Program-made: the position numbers and the translations under genes | Part shown: positions 26,461 to 37,679 of the stretch, piece by piece | How positions within the stretch are numbered: the first letter of the stretch is position 1 | Layout: each line of letters begins with the position of its first letter | The notes under the pieces: model-generated | The model's database searches: none | What the model was told of the DNA's origin: nothing | Seen by the model: the letters and a program-made list of their open reading frames with translations, nothing else | DNA from: Amphimedon queenslandica | Lineage: Eukaryota; Porifera; Demospongiae; Haplosclerida; Niphatidae | Reading direction: 5' to 3' | NCBI RefSeq assembly: GCF_000090795.2 | Contig: NW_003546370.1 | Span: forward strand, 41,083-82,816 | DNA length: 41,734 nt

Positions 26461-29400
26461 ATGGACGTTGAAGGAAGTTTTGCAAAAGGGGCCATCTATA
26501 CTTCAAGGAACAGATATCCTTACTCTATTGTGTGGACTCCTCTTCCTATAGACCTCCTCAGGTGAGATTGACGGTGGCCTATGAATATCATTACTGTTTA
26601 TTACGGTATCTACCTGCGGGGATGATTGGCTGCCATCAGTTTTGGACGGCAAGATTCAATGGAGGATGAATGAAGAAAAATCAAACTAACTAATTTTTTT
26701 CGTTGGCATTGAGCTTTTTCAAGTTACAAAAGCTGGCTGGAGGAAAGAATGGTCGCTGCTAAGCATCTCCTAAAAGGGATTTGGTGCAATATGAAGCAGT
26801 ATTCTTTATTACAGCTTGCTTTCTGCATTAGCCCATTCATACTCCATAGAAAGTTGCCGTCCACGAAAATTATTTCAGAATCAGACAAGCTCAGTCACGC
26901 CCCTTGCCGTATATCATTCTTTGACGTAATTCATTCTCACCCAAAGAGGTCTATTTTTACGTAAGATGAGATAGCATCGCTTTTTGTACCTAATCTCATT
27001 TCTTGAATCTCTGATTTGAATGCACTCTATACATGTATGATACATGTAATTAAGAAATCTGCTTTGAACATTCAACGGAAAGTAGCCTTACCCACACTCC
27101 ATTTACATTGCATTAGAGGAAGGGGAGGAGTGTGGCCAGAGTTTCCCACAAAGCTTGCTAAGTGAGCTAAGCACTTGTACATGCTTCATGAGCTGAGAAG
27201 CACTACAATACAATACATAAAAATTTATGAAAAATATAATTTTGATCGGAATCAGCTCAAAGTTGGTATGCAACATAAGAACATGTATGCGTATCAGAAG
27301 AAATGATAAAGATTGAGATTCTTTCAGAGCAATTTTTTTGACGAAACTTGGCCGAAGACTATCATTATACATGTATATAATAATATACATGTATATGCCT
27401 TTGGTCATTGGCCCAATTTTTGAGCAATGTTAGAAATTCATTAAATCAACTCAAACTTTTTAAGCAACATAAGATTTGTGTATGTACCAGAAAAATTATT
27501 AAAATGGTGATTTCTCTCAGAGTCATTTTTGACAAAATTTGGCCAAATTGGGCCAAAGACAAAAGGCTATTAGTAACGTGGTAGTGTTACTAAGTAGGAT
27601 TTATCCCCAAACAAAATGGCTGCCACGACTTTTGCAGCCTTGCTATACTGGGAAAACAAGCTCCTATGCTTACCAGACTTCTTAGAGGACCTTATCTTGA
27701 CCAGAGGACTCCATTGGTACCATTAGCGTAGCTCTAAACCTTGTCTAAGAGGAAAGTCAAAAATCTGAAAACTGGCCGTTTTGTTCAGCCACTTTTTTCA
27801 TCTTCATCATCAAGAAGTCAGTCCTGTCAATTCAGTTGGTAAGCTGTATCTTGTTCTTGACTGGTGTTACAAGGATAATTTTTACACCATTCTACTCCAA
27901 CAGTCTATGCGTGGATTCATGTCCCCTAAAATTATTCTCCAAGATAAGAAAAAGTGACGTTATGACTGCTGTATCAGGCCAGCTTACCTCATGTCACCAT
28001 TTTGTTAATTATAAAGCATGTGCTCCAAAATTTAAGCGTGGTCGCACATGCTCAGATCTCAGAACTGGGAAAAGCAAGCAATTTTTAACCTAGCCAGGCT
28101 AGCTATGCTTGGAATCAATTGCAATACTTAATGGAGGTTTCCAGCTCAGAGAAGGTACTAATCTTGCATCTTATTCTTTTATCAAGTGTGTATTGAATTA
28201 TTTTATTTAAAAAACAATTAATTAATGTTATAATAATGTAATGATTATGACTTTGACAACAGGAAGAACAGGAATAGATAGCTACAGAATTGCAGGGAAG
28301 ATGGAGCTTCTTGAACAAGGATTCATGTCAAGACTATAGTATTAATTTCACTTGTCATCAGTATAGTAGATATTCCTTCTGCATATCTATTTAATGCTGT
28401 GACTGCTGTCTCTCGATCATAAATGCTGGAAATTCATAACAATGATAATAATAATAATTATTATTATTGTTTGTGTAAAATTAACAAGTATCACAAATGC
28501 AACTAATTATTATAAATATTATTGAAAAATGAACACAAACAAAGACATAAAAAATTAAAAAAAAACAAGATTGAGTAGGATTCCGAACGACCAACGAAAA
28601 TAGTCAAAATATGAAATGAAAATCCTACTCTCGTGACGCAAATTCTACTCTACATTGCAAGCTGATCTCTAATTCTTAAATAATAACCTTACAAGTACAA
28701 TGTAGAGTAGAATTTGCGTCACGAGAGTAGGATTTTCATTTCATATTTTCGTTGGTCGTTTGGAATCCTACTCNAATCTTGTTTTTTTTAATTTTTTATG
28801 TTTTATTATTGTATTAGGCACAATTTTAATTCATCAAACACATTACTCCATCATTGGAGATTACACTACATCCTCTTATTAGTAGCTGATCAGTCAGTAT
28901 TATAAACTTTAACTTGCTTTTATATTTTATCAATAATTATAAAATAATATTAGGATAAGAAAAGTAAACAATATTTAATAAACAACAAGTCGACTAGAAT
29001 CACAAACATACAATAATCCATCTTTATCAAATGCTAATCCATGAGGAAAATTAAACTGATCAATATTCCTGCCTTTACTTCCAAACTGACTAACAAACAC
29101 ACCATCACTAGTGAAGACTGATATACGATGATTGTTCCTATCACTAACATACACTAGACCAGTAGCTGCAGTGTCTATTGTTATACCAAATGGATTATAA
29201 AGCTGTCCAGGACCAGATCCTTTAGTACCAAACTGACCCACAAACTTTCCATCTGGAGAGAACTTATGAATGCGATGATTACACTGATCAGCAACATACA
29301 CTAATCCTTGACTGTCAATAGCAATGCCTTGTGGATACTGAAACTGTCCATTAGCTGATCCTTCACTACCAAATGAATGAGAGAAGGTTAGATCAGGATT

Positions 29401-32400
29401 CAAGACTTGTATACGATGATTACTACAATCAGCAATATAAACCTGTCCTGTTATAGGAGAAATGGCTATACCAGAAGGAGTACTGAATTGTAGTGGTCCA
29501 CTGCCCTCCTTACCAACTGATACTTTACGGTATCCATCCATGCTTATCTTCTGGATCCTGTGATTATCAGATACAAGAATGAATTTGTCTGGATTAATGG
29601 CTACACCACGAGGTTCAGAAAACTTGACATTACCACTTCCTCCTTTCCCTCCTAATGATTTCAGTTTCTTTCCTTCTCTATCCAGTATTGTTACACAATT
29701 ACCAAAACACTCAGTTATTAAAACATGATTATCATCAGTTACAGCAACTCCCCAGGGATCCTTAAGCTCAGTTATAGTACGTACTGGAGTGATGTTATCA
29801 AGGTAAGGATTGATAGGGATGACTAGTGAGATATCCTCAAGGTGTACATCATATACTTGTACTTTTACTGTATGAGTACCACGTGTTGAAGGGTTACACT
29901 GTATCCTATACATTCCAGGATCAGTACTGGTGGTAGTGACTGTAGTGTCAGTGGGTTCATCACCTTTACCAACTGGTACTAGACTACACCTCAGAGAAGA
30001 GAGGGGAACACACAGAACAGATGAGTCTGGTGCCTCCATTGATAGTGAAAACGAAGCTGCTTTGCTAATAATACTATCAATCTTCTTCACTCTACACTGC
30101 TGTAGTGCAGTAGTCCCTGAAATAATATCTCCAATGTGATGTAGTAATTTGATATCTTTACTCAATACAAAGTCACCTTTTTCTTTTGGATGTAACTCCT
30201 CCACATTAATCCCTCCGGTAACTTCACTCATACGCTCTATCATCTGTTTCTTAGACCTCAGGACTTGTTGAGGACTGCCTATCTTCAGACTCTGTTCCAC
30301 ATAATCCTCAACATCCTCCAGAACACTCAAACTCATTTTTGCTGATTTCATTTGCTCTGACAGCACCTTTAGTTTATCATCAGTGACCCTCTTTGCCTGC
30401 TCAGTCAGTTTCCTCTCTGACTGACGAAGAACAGCAATCATTTTCTCCACCATTTCATGTATTTCTTCTAAGACTCCTTCTCCTCTCTCTTTGATCTCAC
30501 CCTCTCTCTCTGCTAGAGCAGACAGGACCTTCTTGAGTGCTTCCTTCTTTCCCTCAACTGGTGATAGACATTCCCTTAGCTTTTGACAGTGTTTAGTATA
30601 ACTGTCAGTGATTAAGTCGTATTCATGATGTTTATGATTACGAACTGAACAAGTAACACAGATTACTGTATCACATGTTTCACAGAATAGCTCCAAAGGC
30701 TTTTCATGATCACTACATGTGGCCTCTTGAAGATCCGAAGTCTTTTTCAATAGACTGTGGAGGTTGTTGAGAGTGAATGCTACAGGAAAGGCTCCTGCTC
30801 CTTGTTCTGGTAACTCTGTACAATGACGACAAGTGGGACAAGAGAGGTAATAGGTCTCATTCTTCTTATCCAGAGGTAATCCCTCCAGACAGTGCTGACA
30901 GAATGAGTGATGGCAGGGTAGGATCTTAGGGTTAGTATAGTCATCAAGACACACAGGACATGTGAGCTCTTTCTCCAGTTTGAGTCTGAGACCAGAAGAT
31001 GATTTGGTTGCCATTTTAAGAAAAGAATAAAATTGTGTACGTAAAGCAAGAACAAAAAATGAAGAGAGATAAAGGTAGAAGATGGTAAATGAAGATAGAA
31101 TAAGAATGAACGATAAGAAAATGAAGAAGTCGAAATGAACAAGAATACAAAGCAAAGTATAAAAAACAATAGAAGAAAGGAGCAACAGGAAGACAGCCCT
31201 GATGACCTCTTGGAATAGAGCTGTCTTGTGATTGAAGGAAGTTATGATAGTACATTCCTTTATTATAACAACCAGTAGTAAATGAATGAAACTGTAAAGC
31301 AAAATAGCAACAGAAATTCCTGTATGGTGCAGTTTGCAAGCTAATTGCAAAAGATATTTTTACCTGCAAATGGTGTAAAACAATATGGGATTTGTGATGT
31401 TATAATCATTAATGCATGCTCAGTAATGGACTGATTTTGCATGTGCACAAAAATCGCTAAAATAAAAACTGCCAATTACAATTTTACAGCAAAAATTAAT
31501 TTTTAAAATACAAATAAAATGGCAGCTACAGGTACACACACATGTACTCCTGGAGATTTCATACTTCATGACCATCAGTTGCCCATAACATGTTGCTGAG
31601 ACTTGCAATATCATTATACATGCACATGTAAATGTAATGTACATGTACATGTATCAGAAAACTGAACAAAAATAAGTTTCATAGTTGTACATGTACATGT
31701 CATTAATTTCAGCAGTTACAGTTCTTCTACATGTTACTTGAATCTTCTTATGAAGGACAACACTTCTATACCTTATCTTGCTTTAAAACTCCTTCCAAAC
31801 TTAAGAAGATTGTTAACATTTTATTGACCACCAAACTTACCATTTTATCTTACATGTACATGTACATGTACATACACAAGTCATTACATGTACATATACT
31901 GTATGTGTGTACCTCATTGATGGTATTTTCCAAGTCTTCAGTTGCCTCTTGTGCTACAATATCAGAATCATCACTAACAGCACTAACTGATACTGCAGGA
32001 CTGGGATTAACACTATCAACTGATAATGGAACCTGAGGGAAGAGAGAGAGAGAGAGAGAGATGTATGAAATGTATGTACATGTAAATGTATGTGTTAATT
32101 AATACAGTGAATCCTCTGGATAACTTTTTTAACAAACACTGTAACATAATCAGTTTTATCCATTTACCACGGAACATTAATAACATGTACATGTAATGTG
32201 TAAGTATTAAATGAAAAACATCATGGTACACACTACTTATATCATCTACAGTACATGCATTGTCCATTATTAAAAATTCTGTTTATACATGTAGGTACAT
32301 GTAACCCTTTAATTAGTGGGTGTGGCTTACATATTGCTATTTCTGTTCAATGTTCTTCCTCATTTGACATCTTTTCTCAATAATAGCATCTTCATCATCT

Positions 32401-34954
32401 TCAGACTCTAATGATACGCCTAAAACACTGAGGAAAGAAGGAGAGACAGAACACTTATTAATACATGTACAAACATCAATTATTGATATACACAGTACGT
32501 ACATGTACTAACATTATTTGAAAAAGAGTTTTAAAAATTCGTAAAAAATCCAATTTTGATCAGAATCAGGACTTTTACTCAATTTTGGAGTAACTTTAAA
32601 AATTCATAAAAAATCCAATTTTGATCGGAATCAGCTCAAACTTTCTATGCAACATAAGAACATGTATTTGTATCAGGAAATGTAATAAAAATGGAGAATT
32701 CTCTCCTTTTCATTTTTGGTGAAATTTGGCCCGTGACCCTGTACTACAAACAAGAACATAAAAAATTAAAAAAAAACAAGGTTAAGTAGGATTCCAAACA
32801 ACCAACAAAAATATGAAATGAAAATCCTACTCATGACGCAAATTCTACTCTACATTGTACTTTCAATGTTATTATGTAAGAATTACTGATCACCTTGCAA
32901 TGTAGAGTAGAGTTTGCGTCACGAGTAGGATTTTCATTTTGTATTTTCGTTGGTCGTTCGGAATCCTGCTTAACTTTTTTTTAAAAATTTTTATGTTCTT
33001 ATCCTTAGGTCTTTGGCCTAATTTCTGAGCAAGTTTAATAATTTTTTAAAAATCCAAATTTGACCAAAATCAGCTCAAGCTTTCTACACAACATACAAAA
33101 ATCAAAGGGAAAAGTCTCTCCCTTTTATTTTTGTCGAAATACCCTGTACTATAGAATATACATGTACAGTGTCTCCTAATTTTTAATCAACTTGACAATC
33201 CACTGACAATAAACTTCATGAGTACTATGCCAAAATTTCATGGGAAACCCTGTGTCCGGCTATGCAAAACTACTGTATTTCATTTTCATGTACATGTACT
33301 TATACATGCAAGTAGCTGTTAATTTTATGAGGAATAAATTTTAGTGATTGACAAGTTCTTATTTGGTAAATTTGTGGCTCTGAGCCATTGAGCATACACA
33401 TGATTGTTTGGCGAATGGCTATCAAAATGTCAAATTTGCCAAATTTTTTCTCCTCCAAAATTACCAGCTATACTATACCGTATTACCATTAATAGGGGCC
33501 CTACTCAAATACTATGTGCCTATCACTAATATATTACCACTATAGATACGCATATTTCAGCCTGTATTATTTATGTGCCCTTGTGTTTAGAGTAGCCCAA
33601 ATAGCCTAATTGTTCATCATCACTCCTCGGAACGTAGAGTTGCAAGTTGGAGCCCGGGTTTTGGCACTTTTTATTTTTATTTTTTCAGTGATTTTTGCCT
33701 CTGTTAAGCAATAAACGCCTAGGCCCTTATTCAAGGAAATACAGTACATGTACATGTAGATGTATACATGTATATGTAGAGTGGCATGTGCCTGTACATT
33801 GTACATATACATGTACATGTATCCTCAAATAAAAGCCTGTCTTCAATAGAAGCAGAAGCTTGGGATTTTATATAAGGACTTGCAGTATTCCTTGTACATG
33901 TACATGTAGTTCATTAGTTGTGGTATGAAGTGAATGTACTCTCATAGAGGGTTTGCTTGGTCACAACTCCAATAAATAGAAACCTTTCTTAATGGAATGT
34001 TAGAAGCCTATTTTGGGGCTATATACGTATGGTATAATCCTGTATAAAGTACATGTATAGGAGAACCCTCAAATAGAAGCCTGTTAAAGATAGAAAATAC
34101 CGTATAGCGGTTTTTTTTGAGGATAATAAATTTTGCGAATGACCCGTATCCGGAAGCTTGCGGAATTAATTTTCACGAATCTCCACTAATTTGCCATCTT
34201 GTACCGTATTAAATTGATTTTCAAGGAATTAAATTTTGTGAATCATGAAAAAATCCACGAAATTTGTGAAATTTGTTATCCTCGAAAATTTCCCACAATA
34301 TGGTAGAAGCCCAGGCTCCTACATGAAATAGTAATTTCACATGTACTGTAAATGTATATGCACATTTAGATGTGTATGTTTATTGGATTTTTACATTTTT
34401 CTTTCAGGTGGTTTTTCCCATTTATTGGACATATGGGTATATGTACTTCTGCTGGTGTCATTAGGGATTTTGCTGGACCCTACTATGTTTCTGTAAGCTT
34501 TTTGGTAGATGCAAATGTTTACATACAGTACATTGTGAGCCATAATTTATTGAGAGGATCAAGTTTTAACTGGCTTTATCATGATATCAAATATCCCTAT
34601 ACTAGGCACATTATAACTTGAGAATGGTGAATGTTACATGCATGTTGAATATTACACGTGTGTGTGTGTGAGCGTGTGTGTTTATCAATTGTTTTACATT
34701 ACTTGTTACACTTTGTTTTTTGTTGTAGGAGGATCAAATGGGATTTGATAATCCAACAATGTAAGTACAGTACACATGTATTTCAGTATTCTGTTACTCT
34801 CTATTGTAGGTATTGGCAGTTGAATCCTAAGAATAGAGTAGCTGCTACCTGGGACTCTGCTGTACATCAAGCTTTTGAGGAGTATTCTCACAGAATGGTA
34901 TCTATACACACTTTATGAAAATAATGTCATTGTATTTTTAGCATAATCTTTTCT
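26461..34954 (+). CDS. TMEM222: TMEM222 (DUF778 family), first five exons only; 3' part missing
   Basis: Exons 26461-26561, 34408-34492, 34729-34760, 34810-34897 and 34942-34954 splice in frame. The product starts MDVEGSFAKGAIY and contains YPYSIVWTPLP, WFFPFIGHMGICTSAGVIRD, FAGPYYVS, ED-x-MGF, YWQLNP, TWDSAVHQAFEEYSHRM and HNLF. This follows the animal TMEM222 sequence almost block by block up to the position before its conserved C-D-N-C-H-S motif. That motif and the C-terminal membrane segments are not found anywhere downstream. After HNLF the DNA becomes a (TACATG)n tract. Known family members are small membrane proteins of poorly known role. Intron 1 is 7.8 kb and contains a TRIM gene on the other strand. 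The end is truncated by rearrangement or by misassembly. Confidence 0.85.
26562..28974. other. First part of TMEM222 intron 1: no gene, several repeats
   Basis: An inverted-repeat pair around 'ggacggcaa' (about 26640-26670 and 26836-26866) marks a small fold-back element. The dispersed 'ggaatcagctcaaa' repeat covers about 27130-27590. A hexamer run of TACATG type is at about 27370-27395. 27590-28440 shows no recognisable gene or repeat. A palindromic MITE lies at 28545-28801. Confidence 0.55.
28545..28801. mobile_element. Long-arm fold-back MITE, copy 1 (257 bp)
   Basis: Two arms of about 110 bases ('aattaaaaaaaaacaaga', 'gagtaggattcc', 'gcgtcacgagagtagga') are inverted around a 40-base core starting 'caagctgatctctaattc'. 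It contains the window's only undetermined base (28774). A second copy at 32752-33000 has the core in the opposite orientation. It could form a long hairpin in RNA. Confidence 0.85.
28975..31014 (-). CDS. TRIM-NHL protein (RING, B-box, coiled coil, filamin, six NHL repeats), intronless
   Basis: A single exon encodes 679 residues from MATKSSSG. The RING finger (about 19-62) has CPVC...CHHSFCQHC...CPTC. The B-box (about 96-130) has CSDHEKPLELFC-x2-C-x5-C-x2-C. A coiled coil spans about 140-280, a filamin-type domain about 340-430, and six NHL blades follow, each with a P-x-G-[IVL]-[AT] start and a VYVAD-like end. This is the order seen in TRIM2/TRIM3/TRIM71. The RING implies E3 ubiquitin-ligase activity, and NHL propellers in this group bind protein or RNA. 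The start is the first ATG in the frame and has A at -3 and G at +4. The gene lies inside intron 1 of TMEM222 on the opposite strand. Which vertebrate paralogue is closest cannot be told by eye. Confidence 0.95.
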   Translation of the reverse strand: MATKSSSGLRLKLEKELTCPVCLDDYTNPKILPCHHSFCQHCLEGLPLDKKNETYYLSCPTCRHCTELPEQGAGAFPVAFTLNNLHSLLKKTSDLQEATCSDHEKPLELFCETCDTVICVTCSVRNHKHHEYDLITDSYTKHCQKLRECLSPVEGKKEALKKVLSALAEREGEIKERGEGVLEEIHEMVEKMIAVLRQSERKLTEQAKRVTDDKLKVLSEQMKSAKMSLSVLEDVEDYVEQSLKIGSPQQVLRSKKQMIERMSEVTGGINVEELHPKEKGDFVLSKDIKLLHHIGDIISGTTALQQCRVKKIDSIISKAASFSLSMEAPDSSVLCVPLSSLRCSLVPVGKGDEPTDTTVTTTSTDPGMYRIQCNPSTRGTHTVKVQVYDVHLEDISLVIPINPYLDNITPVRTITELKDPWGVAVTDDNHVLITECFGNCVTILDREGKKLKSLGGKGGSGNVKFSEPRGVAINPDKFILVSDNHRIQKISMDGYRKVSVGKEGSGPLQFSTPSGIAISPITGQVYIADCSNHRIQVLNPDLTFSHSFGSEGSANGQFQYPQGIAIDSQGLVYVADQCNHRIHKFSPDGKFVGQFGTKGSGPGQLYNPFGITIDTAATGLVYVSDRNNHRISVFTSDGVFVSQFGSKGRNIDQFNFPHGLAFDKDGLLYVCDSSRLVVY
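31913..32427 (-). pseudogene. Two-exon fragment resembling the N-terminal region of PRPF4B (PRP4 kinase)
   Basis: Exons 32331-32427 and 31913-32032 have good splice borders and join in frame (phase 0). The first encodes SLESEDDEDAIIEKRCQMRK and then IEQK, a stop (TAG) and QY. The second encodes VPLSVDSVNPSPAVS and an acidic stretch. The acidic E-D-E-x2-I-E-x-R-R and Q-K-Y-K pattern followed by a Ser/Pro-rich segment recalls PRPF4B just ahead of its kinase domain, with the stop at the place of a tyrosine. No kinase exons or upstream exons are found nearby. It could be a different acidic protein. The splice structure is seen; the family is a guess from a short match. Confidence 0.35.
32040..32063. 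repeat. (AG)n microsatellite
   Basis: An uninterrupted run of AG dinucleotides directly upstream (minus-strand sense) of the PRPF4B-like second exon, where it supplies the pyrimidine tract of the acceptor. Confidence 0.9.
32752..33000. mobile_element. Long-arm fold-back MITE, copy 2 (249 bp)
   Basis: Same arms as the copy at 28545-28801 ('gtaggattcc', 'gacgcaaattctactcta'). The 40-base core is the reverse complement of copy 1's core, so this copy is inserted in the other orientation. The outer bases AAGAACAT and ATGTTCTT complement each other. Confidence 0.85.
33316..33482. mobile_element. Worn 'TACCGTATA' family MITE
   Basis: Contains 'gaggaataaattttag', 'ctgagccattgagcat', 'ggcgaatggctatcaaaat' and 'ctcctccaaaatta', and ends in TACCGTA-type sequence near 33476. 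The left terminus is unclear. Confidence 0.55.
34098..34304. mobile_element. Fold-back MITE (207 bp) sharing a core with 21376-21568
   Basis: Begins TACCGTATAGCGG and ends with 'cccacaatatggta'. Its arms carry 'gaggataataaattttg' and its complement. The centre 'gccatcttgtaccgtatt' is the reverse complement of the centre of the element at 21376-21568. Confidence 0.75.
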
Positions 34955-35382
34955 GTATGTACAGGTACATGTATGTACATGTACATGTACATGTACTGTA
35001 CATGTACAAAATTACAAATGTACAACTTAGTTTTTGGGAAAAAACATAAATTAAATGGCCATAACTCAAAAAGTTAAAGTCGGAATTAGCTCAAACTTTA
35101 TACATAGCATAAGTACATCAATATGTATCAAAAATGTAATAAAAATTGGGGGTAATTTCGGAGCCAATTTTTAGAAAAAACCATGAGCTATATAGTTCAG
35201 GGATTTTTTCAGATTTTGGCCAATATCTGTAAATGGCCGTAACTTAAAAAATTCAAGTTGAAATCAGCTCAAACTTTTTACATAGCATAAGACAATAATA
35301 TATTTTAAAATATTGTAATAAAGTCATATCGTTATTAATTGTTGAATGTATAACAATAATTATCTATCTCATTCATTTGTAG
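34955..35382. other. Break interval: hexamer tract plus dispersed repeat between two gene fragments
   Basis: 34955-35010 is a (TACATG)n tract that starts within the fifth TMEM222 exon block. 35040-35330 holds two units of the dispersed repeat ('agctcaaactttatacatagcataag' type, shown in part). The remaining TMEM222 exons and the RhoGEF DH-domain exons that should flank this interval are both absent. Confidence 0.6.
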
Positions 35383-35599
35383 CTCTCCTCCAAACAAGGC
35401 ATCCATTTCCTTCTCATCTCAGAAGGACAGACAAGACTGGGAGCACACCCTACACTCACTTTCAACTCTCTCTACCCAAACAACAAGGCCCCAGCAGCAC
35501 ACACTACCAGAGGACACACACTGATCCTCCTAAAACTGCACTACCTCAGTTCATGTGGCATGTGACACTGCCATCTTGTAGAGTAGGATCAGAAGTAAG

Positions 35600-35770
35600 A
35601 AAGAAATATATTGTATGAAATACATGTACATGTACATTATTTGAAGGTACATACATGCATGTACATGTATATTGTGACTATTACTATAATTAAGTTTTAT
35701 TTCTTTTTATTTGATTACATGTACATGTACATGTATATGTACATACATGTACATGTATATGTGTGTGGAG
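35600..35770. repeat. (TACATG)n hexamer-rich tract in a pseudogene intron
   Basis: Several short runs of the self-complementary hexamer, for example 'acatgtacatgtacatgt' near 35717-35760. Other tracts lie at 31630-31700, 31850-31875, 33740-33830, 34970-35010 and 36904-36920. Open frames reading MYMYIHVHV here are artefacts of the repeat. Confidence 0.85.
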
Positions 35771-35853
35771 TAGTTGATACATGTATTTGTGGGAAATCAT
35801 ATGGTCTAGTGTGTGCAGTTTGAAGTGGTTTAACTTATAGTTATGAGGTTTTA

Positions 35854-35854
<1 letters not shown>

Positions 35855-35890
<36 letters not shown>

Positions 35891-35893
35891 GTT
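35855..35893. repeat. (ATT)n microsatellite
   Basis: About eleven ATT units just before the exon that starts at 35917. Confidence 0.9.
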
Positions 35894-37279
35894 ATATTAA
35901 CTCTTTTTATATATAGTTATCCCCCGTTGCTGTTCCCAATGGTATGTACAATCAGTTATTCATGTGCATTAATGATGTGTGTGGGCGTGGGAACATCACC
36001 ATATTAAACTCCTGGAGTACGTCAAAGGACACTCCTCCTCAACTGGTAGCGACCCTCCCACTGTCCAGCTCAAGGCTGATCTGTTCTTTGTGTGTTGAAC
36101 ATATGAACATCACACTAGCTAATGGTAAGGAATAGAGTACTGTAGATTTTTAAAATGAGCGGGATTATGAGCAAAACCAGCTGCATAAATAGCACAGTAC
36201 ATTATGTATTTTTATGATTTAAGAGATGCGATGTTTGGTGATTGTTTTAATTCATAGAAATTATGATAAAAATTGATTTATATTTTCTTTATTTTTTAGC
36301 TCATTCTTCCTTTCCTGACGACTCTCGTTCCTCCACTCGTTTACCACTGACTCTGCCCACTGCCCTTCCTACTGATCGAGCTCCTCTAGAACCTGACGAG
36401 TTACTCTGTCCTTCACCTCAATCAATAACTGACAGACCACACCCATTGACCCTGCCTTCTTCTCACAGGACTTCATCTTACATCGTCTCATGAACTCAAA
36501 AAGAGTCAAGACACAAACTAGCTCCTCCTACTCCGGAGGGCAACCAGTGGCTCTGGTTGGGTACCGAAGATGGGATATTGCATGTTTTGAAAGTGGGTGT
36601 GGCTTCGTTACATGTATCTAGTTTGTTAAGTATTGATCTGATAAGGATTACGTGTGGGTTGGGCTTAGTAGCGGTCGAATTGCACTCTTCAATCTTCATA
36701 AAAGTAGGCCGAGTTTTTTGTCGAAATATTTTAATATTTTTCTAGTTAAAGGTATTGATAGACCCGAGAGGTTCATATCAGTTTCTTCTTATCCAATCAA
36801 AGCTATTGTGAGTGTGGGGGCGTGTAAACTGGTAACAGGATAGTGGGCGTGAACTCCGAAACATTAACATGCAAAGTAAGGACCTATGAACATTGGAATG
36901 GATAGTACATGTACATGTAATAATTTACAATTATAATAATTTTTAAAATTCTCAGTAATATCATTGATTAAAATACTGACCCTTTTATCTTTGCAGGAGT
37001 TAGTCAGTTTATCAGATCAAATAGATCAGTTAATAATACCTCCTCCTTCTCCTCAAGCTATTCAACCATCAACCAGTCAAACAAAGAGAACTTCAAGTCC
37101 AAAGAGTTCTTCACCTACCCCTACCACCACCACAGCAGGTCCAATTCTATTGCTACTACTCCTGCAGCTGCTGGTTTGGTGTTTATTTCTTTAAAGAACT
37201 CACTCACTGTTCACATAATGCTCTTTCAATGGTGCTGTCATGGAAACTGTTCACACTGTTGATTGTAGCAGCTGTGTAA

Positions 37280-37679
37280 TAGAGCTGTGAACCGGTTTTA
37301 GGTTAACCGGTTAACCGACTGGTTACAGCATAATTTAGGTTATCAGTTATTTTTAGCTATAACCGGTTTTATGAAATTAATGATTTTATGCACTGTGAAG
37401 TTAAAATTTATCATATTTCAGGCAAGAACACTTCCAATATCTAGTAAATTGAACTTTGTGACCCACAAGACAATGCCATATATCATTGAAAAGAGCATAT
37501 AAGTTGTGTTGGCCAACTAAATCAAACTCTACAATTTATTATTTATCGTAATTCTTACTATTCTTACATATTTATAGTGGTATTATTAAGTTTCATTTAA
37601 CAATCAGTTAACCGATTAACCGTCAGTTATTGGTGACCAGTTAACCGGTTATGCTAAGTGGCCCAGGTTCACAGCTCTA
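37280..37679. mobile_element. hAT-like MITE (400 bp) inside a RhoGEF exon
   Basis: Ends TAGAGCTGTGAACC on the left and GGTTCACAGCTCTA on the right are perfect 14-base inverted repeats, flanked by CTGTGTAA on both sides (37272-37279 and 37680-37687). The sub-terminal sequence is rich in 'aaccggtt' palindromes. With the element and one duplicate set aside, the flanking exon reads through in frame into SSCVTSALR, so the insertion hit coding sequence. It is non-coding itself. Confidence 0.93.

Larger units (their letters stand above)
32428..34407. other. Last part of TMEM222 intron 1: repeats only
   Basis: Holds the dispersed 'aaaaaatccaattttgat' repeat (about 32520-32750 and 33000-33160), the second long-arm fold-back MITE (32752-33000), a worn TACCGTATA MITE (33316-33482), (TACATG)n tracts near 33740-33830 and 33890-33910, and another fold-back MITE (34098-34304). 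No gene is supported. Confidence 0.6.

Noticed and set aside
27103..27408. Minus-strand open frame of 101 codons
   Set aside because: It coincides with the dispersed repeat block and a TACATG run; codons reflect the repeat.
31015..31350. Upstream in-frame extension of the TRIM gene encoding a hydrophobic 112-residue leader
   Set aside because: The extension has no ATG; it would begin at TTG. The first ATG (31014) has a good context and starts directly before the RING. Two other frames are also open here because the stretch is pyrimidine-rich.
34370..34621. Open frame of 83 codons around TMEM222 exon 2
   Set aside because: Only 34408-34492 is coding by family match; the rest reads through the intron after a clear GTAAGC donor.
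33606..35823. Open frames rich in MYMYIHVHV
   Set aside because: Low-complexity translations of the (TACATG)n hexamer.
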